Shown piece by piece: positions 1 to 7,634 of a stretch of DNA of 64,000 nt. Position 1 is the stretch's first letter; each line of letters begins with the position of its first letter. Source of the stretch: Bifidobacterium amazonense (lineage in GTDB: Bacteria > Actinomycetota > Actinomycetes > Actinomycetales > Bifidobacteriaceae); the NCBI RefSeq assembly GCF_018555435.2, contig NZ_JAFEJT020000002.1:61407-125406 (forward strand), written 5' to 3'. The notes beneath the pieces are model-generated. The model was not told the DNA's origin. It searched no databases and saw nothing but the letters and a program-made list of their open reading frames with translations. The position numbers and the translations under genes were made by a program.

Positions 1-347
1 TCCAGCAGTTCGTTGATGGCGGCTTCCCGACTCAGGCCATTCGATTGCGCGTACAGAAGGATCTTCTCTTCTCGGGTAAGTCCCGATTGTGCGAGGCTGC
101 TTCCCAGTGCTTGCCGTGTGTATTCGCTGGGGGTTATCTTTTTCGCCCGCGCGGCCGCTTCGACAAGCTGCCACAATTCTTCCGGAACCCGGATGGTATG
201 GGCCTTCATCTCGGCGCGGCTGGGTGGAAATGGGTCCGTTTCCCTGGTGAGCGTTGAGTTGGGGAAACCGTCCTCGGCCTCCTGCGTCCATCGTTCCACC
301 ATGTCGTCGGTGATCGGAGCGCCGTCTTCTGCGATGTACTGCTTCAT
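1..347 (-). CDS. Ribbon-helix-helix (CopG-like) antitoxin-type protein, C-terminus cut by window edge
   Basis: The minus strand reads from an ATG at 347 to the window edge, about 115 codons. The N-terminal half is acidic. A likely RHH/Arc-type segment (AHTIRVPEELWQLVEAAAR) follows, ending in a helix (TPSEYTRQALGSSLAQ). Proteins of this layout are often antitoxins or small repressors. GGAG lies just upstream of the chosen start; an in-frame ATG at 359 is an alternative. A palindrome overlaps its -35 box (see 375-407), which fits autorepression. Any toxin partner would lie beyond the window. The family call comes from sequence pattern only. Confidence 0.6.
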   Translation of the reverse strand, partial: MKQYIAEDGAPITDDMVERWTQEAEDGFPNSTLTRETDPFPPSRAEMKAHTIRVPEELWQLVEAAARAKKITPSEYTRQALGSSLAQSGLTREEKILLYAQSNGLSREAAINELL

Positions 348-374
348 GCCTGGCTCCATTCCTTCAGGAATCAC

Positions 375-407
375 AGTATACACTGATGTATGACGATTGT
401 CATACAT
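375..407 (-). promoter_or_regulatory. Promoter with overlapping palindromic operator for the RHH gene
   Basis: On the minus strand a -35 box ATGACA (398-403) is separated by 17 nt from a -10 box TATACT (375-380). An inverted repeat with 9-bp arms, ATGTATGAC and GTCATACAT around a GATT centre, occupies 386-407 and covers the -35 box. This layout suggests repression, probably by the RHH protein itself; that link is inferred. Confidence 0.6.
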
Positions 408-614
408 TGAGGGTTCGACTGCGGTGTCCATATGGCCCCCTTTGCCTGATGTGGTGGAGTTGCGTGCGGACAAGGGTACTGGGGTTGGCGATGTGATCGG
501 GCGAATTTAGACCCGTGTGGTCGAATAGTCGGTTCCTCGGTGTGTTGTGGCTAACTCGCTGTGGATGACTTGCGGCAAACGACACAGACCCAGAGATGCG
601 GCCGTTATATGAAT

Positions 615-647
615 GTGATCGAAAGTGATGGAAGTGCCGCGGCGGGC
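615..647. repeat. Left copy of imperfect direct repeat flanking the protease island
   Basis: GTGATCGAAAGTGAT (615-629) followed by GCGGCGGGC (639-647) recurs at 2279-2315 just before the GH30 promoter. The two copies bracket the low-GC protease/membrane-protein pair. The rest of the 408-864 gap holds only the promoter at 691-719 and no gene that can be supported. Confidence 0.5.
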
Positions 648-690
648 TCGAATTAACTTAAGTAAAGTTGGATTTGTCTCGTGCAAAGGG

Positions 691-719
691 TTGATTATCA
701 ATTTGATAAGTGATATACT
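691..719 (+). promoter_or_regulatory. Sigma70-type promoter with palindromic operator in the spacer
   Basis: TTGATT (691-696), a 17-nt spacer and TATACT (714-719) make one of the best promoters in the window. The spacer contains a perfect palindrome, TTATCAA-T-TTGATAA (695-709), so a bound repressor would block polymerase directly. It lies about 145 nt upstream of the protease start at 865. Confidence 0.65.
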
Positions 720-864
720 TTTCACGCTGTTAGTTGTGACTCCGGAAACATGGTTGTTTCTGTGCTGTTATTGTTCGCAATTTGTTTGAAATAATTTACG
801 CGCGCAGTGAGCAGATGTTTTTGTGTTTACCGCCTTAATGCATATTCAAGTCAAGGAACTTATA

Positions 865-1428
865 ATGAATGTGATACGGAAAGAGACGCTTTCGGTAGCG
901 GCCGCATTGTTATTGTGTTTGTTTGTTGTCTGTTGTGTTATCAAACCAGCGGAGGCCAAGGTCAGTAATTCGACGTTAAGTGTGCCGGTATATAGTCAGG
1001 AAAATCGCTCGAATTGGTGCTGGGCGGCCTCTGCGCGGATGATTAGTGCATACTCTATTGGAAACCGTGAGTCGACTTGTCAATTTGTCAAGTGGGGGAA
1101 AGGGACTTCCATATGTGAAGACGTTACCGGCTCTCTCTATGAGATACAAGGTGCGCTTAGCATGGCCGGAGTTCAGAATACGGGAAATGTTATTTACAGT
1201 TCGCTCAGTATGGCGGATGTGAAGACGCAAATTCTCTGGTTTCATCCCATGGCGGCTTTGTGGAATCATCCGACAGGGTTGCATCATATCGTGGTTATCG
1301 TAGGTCATACTAATGATAATAAAGTGATATACAACGAACCAAGATATGGAACTCAAACTAGTTTGCCTTACAATTCATTTAAATCGCATGATCGTTACAC
1401 ATGGGCTATGACGTTGAAGGATCTCTGA
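865..1428 (+). CDS. Secreted papain-like (C39-like/AvrRpt2-like) cysteine protease
   Basis: This 187-residue protein starts with a clear signal peptide: a charged MNVIRKE, a hydrophobic core and AEA before the mature chain. The mature part has NWCWAAS, the active-site Cys context of papain-like C39-type peptidases. It is followed by GLHHIVVIVGH (catalytic His) and VIYNEPRYG (Asn/Asp region), so the Cys-His-Asn/Asp order is intact. The ATG at 865 has AAGGAA six bases upstream and gives the signal peptide; an earlier in-frame ATG lacks both. The gene is AT-richer than the chromosome around it, and a membrane protein begins 5 nt after its stop. The substrate is unknown; an anti-competitor or host-directed role is possible. 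Confidence 0.7.
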   Translation: MNVIRKETLSVAAALLLCLFVVCCVIKPAEAKVSNSTLSVPVYSQENRSNWCWAASARMISAYSIGNRESTCQFVKWGKGTSICEDVTGSLYEIQGALSMAGVQNTGNVIYSSLSMADVKTQILWFHPMAALWNHPTGLHHIVVIVGHTNDNKVIYNEPRYGTQTSLPYNSFKSHDRYTWAMTLKDL

Positions 1429-1433
1429 TTATT

Positions 1434-2246
1434 ATGCAACGATGCAGCAAAGGATATTTCATCACACTACTGGGTGCCTGTTCCTTGCTTATTGGATCTT
1501 TTATTGGTTTGGCTGTAGCGGTGGCGTCCTATGCCGATTCGCCCAACGAGTCGATTCCGGTGGATGTGGTGCGGGTTTTTCACGATGAAGCCGTAGATGC
1601 CACTCAATTTATCGGCGGGCAGGATGGGAATGCTGTGAGGACATACAACGATGCCCCGGAAACGGATTTGCGGTATATGCAACCTTACTTCACCATAATA
1701 TCGGATGATAATGGAGGCAACAATCATTTGGTCGGGGATCGATGGATTGCGGCCGTATATATTAACGGAAAACCTGCCGGTTTTACCAGTGTCATCCGTA
1801 ATTCGGAAACGAACGAGATCGAACCATATATGACGGCCGCGTACAAACCGGTGGCAGAGTATCTTGAAACGACGTATCGTCAGGGTGGTAATTTTGCGGA
1901 GTTGGAGATGTCTCCACTTGGCTATTTCATGTTCAAAGACGGCAAGGTCACTCCGCTCGGAGAATCGTCCACCGCTTATATCAGTGCGTCGGTCAGTGAA
2001 CAGGAGTTCTTTGATACTTTGGATCGGATCATAATGAAAGCCTCGGCGGATGCGAAGGCTGATCCCCTTGCCGCCGGCGGTGGTGGGCCGGCAGCCGATG
2101 TCACGACAATCAACATTATGGAGCGGCAGTCAGGTGTCAGTTCCGAATCGGCGCTTGCAGTGGTGTTGACCTGTCTGGCGATAGGCGTTGTTCCTGCTGT
2201 CGTCCTGCTGTGGAAAAAGCGGCACGATGTAACCGGTGTCGGATGA
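1434..2246 (+). CDS. Membrane-anchored extracellular protein paired with the cysteine protease
   Basis: I do not recognise the family. The 270-residue product has an N-terminal hydrophobic segment (about residues 8-32) that may be a signal peptide. An acidic outer domain of about 190 residues follows, then an Ala/Gly-rich stretch and a C-terminal membrane helix (about 236-258) ending in a basic WKKRHD stop-transfer. It starts 5 nt after the protease stop, so the two are surely co-transcribed and probably act together. Substrate, receptor or membrane-held inhibitor of the protease are all possible. Earlier in-frame starts overlap the protease and lack the hydrophobic start. Confidence 0.6.
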   Translation: MQRCSKGYFITLLGACSLLIGSFIGLAVAVASYADSPNESIPVDVVRVFHDEAVDATQFIGGQDGNAVRTYNDAPETDLRYMQPYFTIISDDNGGNNHLVGDRWIAAVYINGKPAGFTSVIRNSETNEIEPYMTAAYKPVAEYLETTYRQGGNFAELEMSPLGYFMFKDGKVTPLGESSTAYISASVSEQEFFDTLDRIIMKASADAKADPLAAGGGGPAADVTTINIMERQSGVSSESALAVVLTCLAIGVVPAVVLLWKKRHDVTGVG

Positions 2247-2278
2247 TCCGGTCTGAACGATATGCCCATCATGTGAGG

Positions 2279-2340
2279 GTGATCGAAAGTGATAGAAAGT
2301 GTGGGTGCGGCGGGCGAGTTGTTGATTGAATGTGTATAAT
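2279..2340 (+). promoter_or_regulatory. GH30 upstream region: right repeat copy, TGATC-type operator and -10 box
   Basis: GTGATCGAAAGTGAT (2279-2293) plus GCGGCGGGC (2307-2315) match the repeat at 615-647. TATAAT at 2335-2340 is a strong -10 box for the GH30 gene, although no good -35 is visible. The related palindrome TGATC-GAAAGT-GATCA occurs inside the GH30 gene (2511-2526) and, with one mismatch, before the LacI gene at 9264. Confidence 0.45.
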
Positions 2341-2419
2341 TGTGATCGTAGTGCCGTGCGTACCGCCGTGCGGCGAACGATGTGCAAGACTCACGCTACA
2401 ACACGAGGAAGTGACTGGA

Positions 2420-3970
2420 ATGACTGGATTCCTGAATGACTACGCCCATGAGTACTGGACGCGCACCAGCGGCGACCTGACCAACCGCCGCACCCCGATC
2501 GCCACCCCTGTGATCGAAAGTGATCACGGAACGGCCGCGACGGTGATCATCGACCCGACCCGCCGCTACCAGTATTGGGAAGGCGCGGGCGCGGCCATCA
2601 CCGACTCGTCCGCATCCCTGTTCATGCAGTCGATGACCGCCGAGCAGCGTCACGCGATCCTCACCGAAATGTTCGATCCCGAGCAGGGTGGCTTCTCGTC
2701 CGTGCGTATCTCCATCGGCGCGTGCGACTTCTCCAGCCAGCAGTACTACTCCTACGACGACCTGCCGGAAGGCGTGGTCGCCGACGCCGGCCTCAACTAC
2801 TTCTCCATCGGCGAAGGCGAGCCGGGCGCGCCCGACGCCACCAAGGATCTCAAGAACGTCATCCCCGTACTGCAGGAGATCGTCGCGATCAACCCGGCCG
2901 TCAAGGTCATGGCCTCCCCGTGGTCCGCTCCGGCGTGGATGAAGACCAGCAACCGACTCGACGGCGCCGGCCGTCTGCGCCTCGGCGAGTTCGTCGGCAA
3001 CGGCTACCGCTACCAGGACACCATCGACTACGTGTACGCGCAGTACTTCGTCAAGTTCATCGCCGCGTACGCGAAGTACGGCATCCGCATCACGTCCGTG
3101 ACCATGCAGAACGAGCCGAGCAACGGCTGCCCGTGGCCGATCACCGTGTGGACGCCCGAGGAGCTCGCCAAGTGGGGCAGCGAATACCTGCGCCCGGCGC
3201 TCGACCGCACCTTCCCCGACGTCGAGATCTACTTCGGCGACGACAGCCTCCGCTTCTACCAGCGCCCGGTGAGCGAGTACATGACCCCCGCGCAGGCCAA
3301 CGCGTTTGCCGGCGCCGCGTTCCACACCTACTCCGGCCTGCCCGAGTGGATCCACAACGGCACCCGCCAGTTCCCGCAGTGGAAGGCCGCGATGACCGAA
3401 CGTCGCTGCATGCTCGACGAAACCGTCGACGAGGCCAGCCACGTCATGTTCGGCGAAATCGGCACTTGGCTCGTGCGCAACGGCATCGGCCTGATCAACC
3501 TGTGGAACATGGCGCTCGACGAGCAGGGCTTCCCGAGCTGGGCCGGCACGTCCGGCCGTCGCGGCGTCATCACCATCGACTCGTCCACCGGCAAGGTCAA
3601 GCGCAACCTCGAATACTTCATGCTGCGCAACTACGGGCAGGACGTCACGGTCGGCTCGCAGCGCGTCGCCTCCACCAACCGCACGCCGGACGGCCGTCAC
3701 GGCGGGCTCGGCTCGGTCGCGTTCGTCAACGACATGACCGGCGATCTCGCGGCGATCCTGTACAACCCGACCGGCGAGGACATCGAGGCCGCGGTGACCG
3801 TCGGCGGCGAGGGCGCGCGTTGGCAGAAGGTGACCGTTCCGGCGTACGGCACGGTCACGCTGCACAAGGCGAACCATCCGGTGAACGAAAGCCAGGCCCC
3901 GGCCGACGACGAGTTCAAGATCACGTACACGCCGCACCCGGCCGATGACCACGACGAGACGCTGTTCTGA
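2420..3970 (+). CDS. GH30-family glycoside hydrolase (intracellular)
   Basis: This 516-residue protein has the GH30 signatures YWEGAGAAITDSSA near the N-terminus, VRISIGACDFS, and SPWSAPAWMK. The acid/base Glu is in TMQNEPSNG (about E232) and the probable nucleophile Glu in MLDET (about E334), followed by a C-terminal beta domain. GH30 enzymes hydrolyse beta-linked glucose, xylose, galactose or glucuronoxylan; the subfamily cannot be fixed by eye. There is no signal peptide, so it likely acts on imported oligosaccharides. ATG 2420 is preceded by GAGGAAG; upstream in-frame codons read as non-coding. It faces away from the neighbouring uxaC-uxuB-uxuA operon, suggesting shared use of uronate-containing substrates. 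Confidence 0.85.
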   Translation: MTGFLNDYAHEYWTRTSGDLTNRRTPIATPVIESDHGTAATVIIDPTRRYQYWEGAGAAITDSSASLFMQSMTAEQRHAILTEMFDPEQGGFSSVRISIGACDFSSQQYYSYDDLPEGVVADAGLNYFSIGEGEPGAPDATKDLKNVIPVLQEIVAINPAVKVMASPWSAPAWMKTSNRLDGAGRLRLGEFVGNGYRYQDTIDYVYAQYFVKFIAAYAKYGIRITSVTMQNEPSNGCPWPITVWTPEELAKWGSEYLRPALDRTFPDVEIYFGDDSLRFYQRPVSEYMTPAQANAFAGAAFHTYSGLPEWIHNGTRQFPQWKAAMTERRCMLDETVDEASHVMFGEIGTWLVRNGIGLINLWNMALDEQGFPSWAGTSGRRGVITIDSSTGKVKRNLEYFMLRNYGQDVTVGSQRVASTNRTPDGRHGGLGSVAFVNDMTGDLAAILYNPTGEDIEAAVTVGGEGARWQKVTVPAYGTVTLHKANHPVNESQAPADDEFKITYTPHPADDHDETLF

Positions 3971-4066
3971 GACGGTCGGCGGCCGTCTGACCGACTGTTG
4001 AGACGGCCGCATCCGCCGACCTCGCGCGGACATGGCCGCGGACTACAGTGAACAACGGATATTCCC

Positions 4067-4093
4067 GGCACCCGTCGGTTTTCGACGGGTGCC
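4067..4093 (+). terminator. Strong hairpin between GH30 and the small gene at 4123
   Basis: An 11-bp perfect stem, GGCACCCGTCG and CGACGGGTGCC, encloses a GTTTT loop. No T-run follows, so it may be a terminator-like or mRNA-stability hairpin for GH30, or a leader structure of the next gene. Confidence 0.4.
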
Positions 4094-4122
4094 GTGTCAT
4101 GACGAATCAGGGGAGACCACTG

Positions 4123-4536
4123 ATGGGCATCGCACTTACCAAAGAGGAAAGCCTCGCGTTCGAGGATCTGCACATCGAGCAGGACGCGCAGACCAAGGCC
4201 GAGATCGCGGACGTGGCCGCCGGCATCCACGCCTCGGCCGAGTCGCAGGCCGCGGCGGACGCGTACTGCGCGCTGCTGGACGCGCATCACGCGTGGAACA
4301 AGTGCTTCTCCGGTTACATCAACGCCGCCGGATACGGCTACACGTACGAGCCGACGATGGCCGTGACGATCGACGGCTGGGACGCGCACAAGGCGTTCCG
4401 CGAGCTCGACCACACCGCGCAGATGCTCGTCGTGGTGCGCGCGTTCCAGTCCGGCCACGACATCGACCGTGAATCCGGGCGCAACTTCCTCAAGCACCGC
4501 TGCGGCATCATCATCCACGACAACGCGCCGTTCTGA
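4123..4536 (+). CDS. Unnamed conserved family protein, paralogue of the gene at 41377-41793
   Basis: This 137-residue protein is probably cytoplasmic, with no signal peptide or membrane helix. An N-terminal charged helical half leads into HHAWNKCFSGYINAAGYGY, then GWDAHKAFREL and a C-terminal part with HDIDRESGRNFLKHR. The gene at 41377-41793 has the same plan (HNAWDLPFMGYVNEDGYGY, NWDAHKAFKSL, HRDVDRYGANMFLHY). Conserved Trp, His and Asp positions suggest a ligand-binding or enzymatic fold, but I know no function. GGGGAGA precedes the ATG at 4123. Two hairpins end the transcript. Confidence 0.6.
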   Translation: MGIALTKEESLAFEDLHIEQDAQTKAEIADVAAGIHASAESQAAADAYCALLDAHHAWNKCFSGYINAAGYGYTYEPTMAVTIDGWDAHKAFRELDHTAQMLVVVRAFQSGHDIDRESGRNFLKHRCGIIIHDNAPF

Positions 4537-4543
4537 TCGGTGC

Positions 4544-4573
4544 GGTATCGCGCATCGCGCGCAGCGCGATACC
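4544..4573 (+). terminator. Hairpin after the gene at 4123
   Basis: GGTATCGCGC (4544-4553) pairs with GCGCGATACC (4564-4573). There is no T-run, and a stronger hairpin follows at 4614. Confidence 0.35.
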
Positions 4574-4613
4574 GAGACCAGGCGGACGCATTAGCGCATT
4601 ACAGTGTGAACTG

Positions 4614-4658
4614 AACGAACAATGGCCCTCTTCGCAAGGAAGAGGGCCATTGTTCGTT
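4614..4658. terminator. Bidirectional terminator between convergent genes
   Basis: A 20-bp perfect stem (arms 4614-4633 and 4639-4658) has a 5-nt GCAAG loop. It lies between the rightward gene ending at 4536 and uxuA ending at 4680 on the other strand, so it can serve both. Confidence 0.75.
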
Positions 4659-4679
4659 AGCTACACAGACTTATTGCAA

Positions 4680-5810
4680 TCACTTGTTGTACTTGAACGC
4701 GTCCCACACGCCCAGCAGGTACTGGATTCCCAGCGCGCGGTCGTACAGGCCGTAGCCCGGGCGCGGGCGTCCGGCCTCGGTGTTCTCGCTCCACAGGTGA
4801 CGGCCGTGGTCCGGGCGGATGTAGCCCTGGTAATCGGCCTCGGCGTACGCCTTCATGATGCCGACGGTGTCCACGTCGCCCTCGCAGGCGCGGTGGCCGA
4901 CCTCGGAGAACGAGCCCGCCTCGTCGAGGAACTTGATGTTGCGCACGTGCGAGAAGTGGATGCGGTCCATGAACGTCTTGACCGCGTCGACCGGGTCGTT
5001 GCCGCGGCGCGAGGAGAACGAGCCGAGGCACAGGCACAGGCCGTTGTACGGGGACTTGTTGAGGTTGAGCACGCGCTGGATGCCTTCCTTGGAGGAGACC
5101 ACGCGCGGCCAGCCGAACAGGTCGAACGACGGGTCGTCCGGGTGCACGGCGAGCTTGACGTCGTACTTCTCGCAGGTGGGGATCACCGCGTCGAGGAACA
5201 CCTTGTAGTTTTCGTAGTACTTGTCGTGGTCGATGCCCTTGTACGCCTCGATGAACTCGCCGAGGTGCGCGAGCCGCTCCGGCTCCCAGCCCGGCATGGT
5301 CAGGCCGTTGGCGCCGTCGAGCGTCTCGTCGATGAGCTTCTGCGGGTCGTCGAGCTGCGCGACCTTGTGCGCGTCGTAGTAGAGCGCGGTGGAGCCGTCC
5401 GGCGACGGGTGGAACATGTCGGTGCGCAGCCAGTCGAACACCGGCATGAAGTTGTACGTGACGACCTTGACGCCGGCCTTGCCGAGGTTCTCGATGGTCT
5501 TGATGTAGTTGTCGAGCGCCTCGTCGCGGCTCATGCCGAGCAGCGTCTTGCCGGTCTTGATCGACTCGTGCACGTTCACCGATTCGACGACGTCCGCGTT
5601 GAACGTCTTGGTGACGCCGCGCTTGCGGTCGTCTTCGGAAAGGCCGGTGATCTTCTTCATCTCGGCCTCGATCTCCTCCGGCTCCCACAGTTCGCCGGCC
5701 TGCTTGTGGTGCAGCGACCAGACGATCGTTTCGACGCCGGGGATCTGGCGGATGTCGTCGAGCGAGATGGTGTCGTTGCCCTCGCCGTACCAGCGGAATC
5801 CCATATGCAT
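4680..5810 (-). CDS. uxuA: Mannonate dehydratase
   Basis: This 376-residue enzyme dehydrates D-mannonate to 2-keto-3-deoxygluconate in D-glucuronate breakdown. Family marks include MGFRWYG at the N-terminus, VTYNFMPVFDWLRTD, LAVHPDDP (metal-site His/Asp), IHFSHVRNIKF and RPDHGRHLW near the C-terminus. The length is normal for UxuA. It is the last gene of the minus-strand operon uxaC-uxuB-uxuA, after a gap of about 150 nt. AAGGAGA lies eight bases before the ATG at 5810. The next steps (KDG kinase, KDPG aldolase) are not in this window. Confidence 0.95.
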   Translation of the reverse strand: MHMGFRWYGEGNDTISLDDIRQIPGVETIVWSLHHKQAGELWEPEEIEAEMKKITGLSEDDRKRGVTKTFNADVVESVNVHESIKTGKTLLGMSRDEALDNYIKTIENLGKAGVKVVTYNFMPVFDWLRTDMFHPSPDGSTALYYDAHKVAQLDDPQKLIDETLDGANGLTMPGWEPERLAHLGEFIEAYKGIDHDKYYENYKVFLDAVIPTCEKYDVKLAVHPDDPSFDLFGWPRVVSSKEGIQRVLNLNKSPYNGLCLCLGSFSSRRGNDPVDAVKTFMDRIHFSHVRNIKFLDEAGSFSEVGHRACEGDVDTVGIMKAYAEADYQGYIRPDHGRHLWSENTEAGRPRPGYGLYDRALGIQYLLGVWDAFKYNK

Positions 5811-5963
5811 GGTGATTGTCTCCTTGTGTTGTGTGTGATGTCGTGCGTTGCCGCGCGGTGCGTTGCGTTGTTCGTTGCGCGGCTGCGATGATGCGATAAG
5901 GATGATGATGGCGGCCGTGCGCGTGCCTGTTTCGCGCGCGGCCGCACGATTGTCCGACGGCCG

Positions 5964-7598
5964 CTACTTGAGCGCCTTGGCGATGGTCGCGTCGACGGTG
6001 CCGGTGCCGGCCGCGAACTCGCGGAAGTAGCCGATGATCTTGTCGGCCAGCGGCGTCGCGTTCAGGTCGGTGCCGAAGATCGCCGCATCGGCGAGGATCG
6101 GACGCAGCTTGGCGTCCGCGTCCGCAAGATCGCCGCCGACGGTCAGTCCGGCCAGCGCGGCCTGCAGGTCGGCCAGTCGTGGATCGGAGCTGAGCGTGAC
6201 CTCGCTGCCGTCGTCGCGCGTGCCCTTGCCGTCCGCGCCGAGCAGCAGCCGCAGCCAGCCGGCGATCGTCAGCGGGATCGCGACGAGCGAGCCGGCGTCG
6301 AGCGTGTCCGACTTGAGGTACTTGGAGATCGTCACGCCGTAGCGGATCGGGATCTTCTGCGACGTGTCGGTGGAGATGCGGGCCGGCGTATCCGGGATGT
6401 TCGGGTTCGGCACGCGCTCCTCGATGACCTGGCGCAGGAACTCCTTCGGGGAGAAGATGCCCGGGTCGGTCACGACCGGCAGGCCCTCCGCGTAGCCGAG
6501 GCGTTCGACGAGCTTGTGCAGCGTCGGGTCGGCGATGGTCTTGCTCATCGACGGGTAACCGAGCAGCATGCCGAACGTGGCGAGCGCGGTGTGCAGCGGG
6601 TTGAGGCAGGTGGTGACCTTCATCTCGTCGGCCTCGTTGACCGTGTCGCGGTCGGCGAGGTACACGCCGGCCTTGGTCAGGTCCGGGCGGCCGTTCGGGA
6701 ACGCGTCCTCGATGACGAGGTACCAGGTCTTCTCGGTGTTGGCGAACGGCGCGACGTTGGTGCGCTTGGGCGTGTGGATGATCTCGGTGTCGCCGAAGCC
6801 CTGGCCTGCAAGCAGTTCGGAGACGGCTTCGGCCGGGTTCGGCGTGATGCGGTCGATCATCGACAGCGGGAAGCTGACCTTGGCCGGGTTCTTCACGTAG
6901 TCGAGGAAGTCGGAGCCGACGAAGCCGTTGGCGTGCCACCAGCCGGCCATCTGGCGGATGGCGGCGGCGAAGCGGTCGCCGTTCTGCGAGAAGTTGTCGG
7001 TGCTGACCATGGCGATCGGCGCGGCACCGGCCTTGAAGCGTTCGAACAGCAGCGCGGTGATCGCGCCCATCGCGGAGACGGCCTTGTCCGGGCCGCCGTC
7101 GGCCTCCGGCTTGATCCACGGCAGCAGCTCGCCGTCGGCGCGGGTGAGTGCGTAGCCCTTTTCGGTGATGGTGACGGTCGCGAACTGCAGCTGCGGGTCG
7201 CGGAAGACCTTGGCGAGACGGTCCCACTCGCCGTCGTGCGCGCGGATGCCGAACGCGTCGGCCACGGAGGCGATCAGACGCGAGTCGACGGAGCCGTCGG
7301 CGTTGAGCACGACCTGCAGGCAGCGGTTGTCGTACGGCTTGTACGCGAGATCGATGATGTCCGCGTCGAAGGTCTCGGCCACGAGGATGCCGGCCTTGGT
7401 CTCGCCGTTTTCGATCAGGTCCTGCGCGATCGGCGCGTGCACGGCGCGGAACAGGTTGCCGGCGCCGAAGTGGATCCAGTACGGGTGCTGCTCGGTGTAG
7501 TCGCGCACGGCCTTCGGATCGAAGCCCGGCACGGCGATGCCGGCGTCGCGCCACGCCGCGTAGTTCGCGGCGAAGTCGTCTGTCAGATGAACGGTCAT
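5964..7598 (-). CDS. uxuB: D-mannonate oxidoreductase (fructuronate reductase), mannitol dehydrogenase family
   Basis: This 544-residue long-chain polyol dehydrogenase has WIHFGAGNLFRA (NAD-binding start), STDNFSQNGDR, FPLSMIDRITP and the catalytic region KTWYLVIEDAFP. It converts D-fructuronate to D-mannonate with NADH. Its place between uxaC (36 nt upstream) and uxuA picks fructuronate reductase over mannitol dehydrogenase or tagaturonate reductase. AAGGGAACC precedes the start. It is slightly longer than many UxuB proteins because of a C-terminal Asp/Ala-rich part. Confidence 0.92.
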   Translation of the reverse strand: MTVHLTDDFAANYAAWRDAGIAVPGFDPKAVRDYTEQHPYWIHFGAGNLFRAVHAPIAQDLIENGETKAGILVAETFDADIIDLAYKPYDNRCLQVVLNADGSVDSRLIASVADAFGIRAHDGEWDRLAKVFRDPQLQFATVTITEKGYALTRADGELLPWIKPEADGGPDKAVSAMGAITALLFERFKAGAAPIAMVSTDNFSQNGDRFAAAIRQMAGWWHANGFVGSDFLDYVKNPAKVSFPLSMIDRITPNPAEAVSELLAGQGFGDTEIIHTPKRTNVAPFANTEKTWYLVIEDAFPNGRPDLTKAGVYLADRDTVNEADEMKVTTCLNPLHTALATFGMLLGYPSMSKTIADPTLHKLVERLGYAEGLPVVTDPGIFSPKEFLRQVIEERVPNPNIPDTPARISTDTSQKIPIRYGVTISKYLKSDTLDAGSLVAIPLTIAGWLRLLLGADGKGTRDDGSEVTLSSDPRLADLQAALAGLTVGGDLADADAKLRPILADAAIFGTDLNATPLADKIIGYFREFAAGTGTVDATIAKALK

Positions 7599-7634
7599 GA
7601 TTGGTTCCCTTCTTGGTTTGGTGGGCGTTGCCGC

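Noticed and set aside
1..2246. Toxin-antitoxin pair formed by the RHH protein and the cysteine protease
   Set aside because: They are on opposite strands with separate promoters and different operators, and the protease is secreted; the RHH partner would lie outside the window.
2396..4033. Long open frame on the minus strand opposite GH30
   Set aside because: Arg/Val/Asp-rich translation typical of the reverse of a high-GC gene; no start context, and GH30 motifs are clear on the plus strand.
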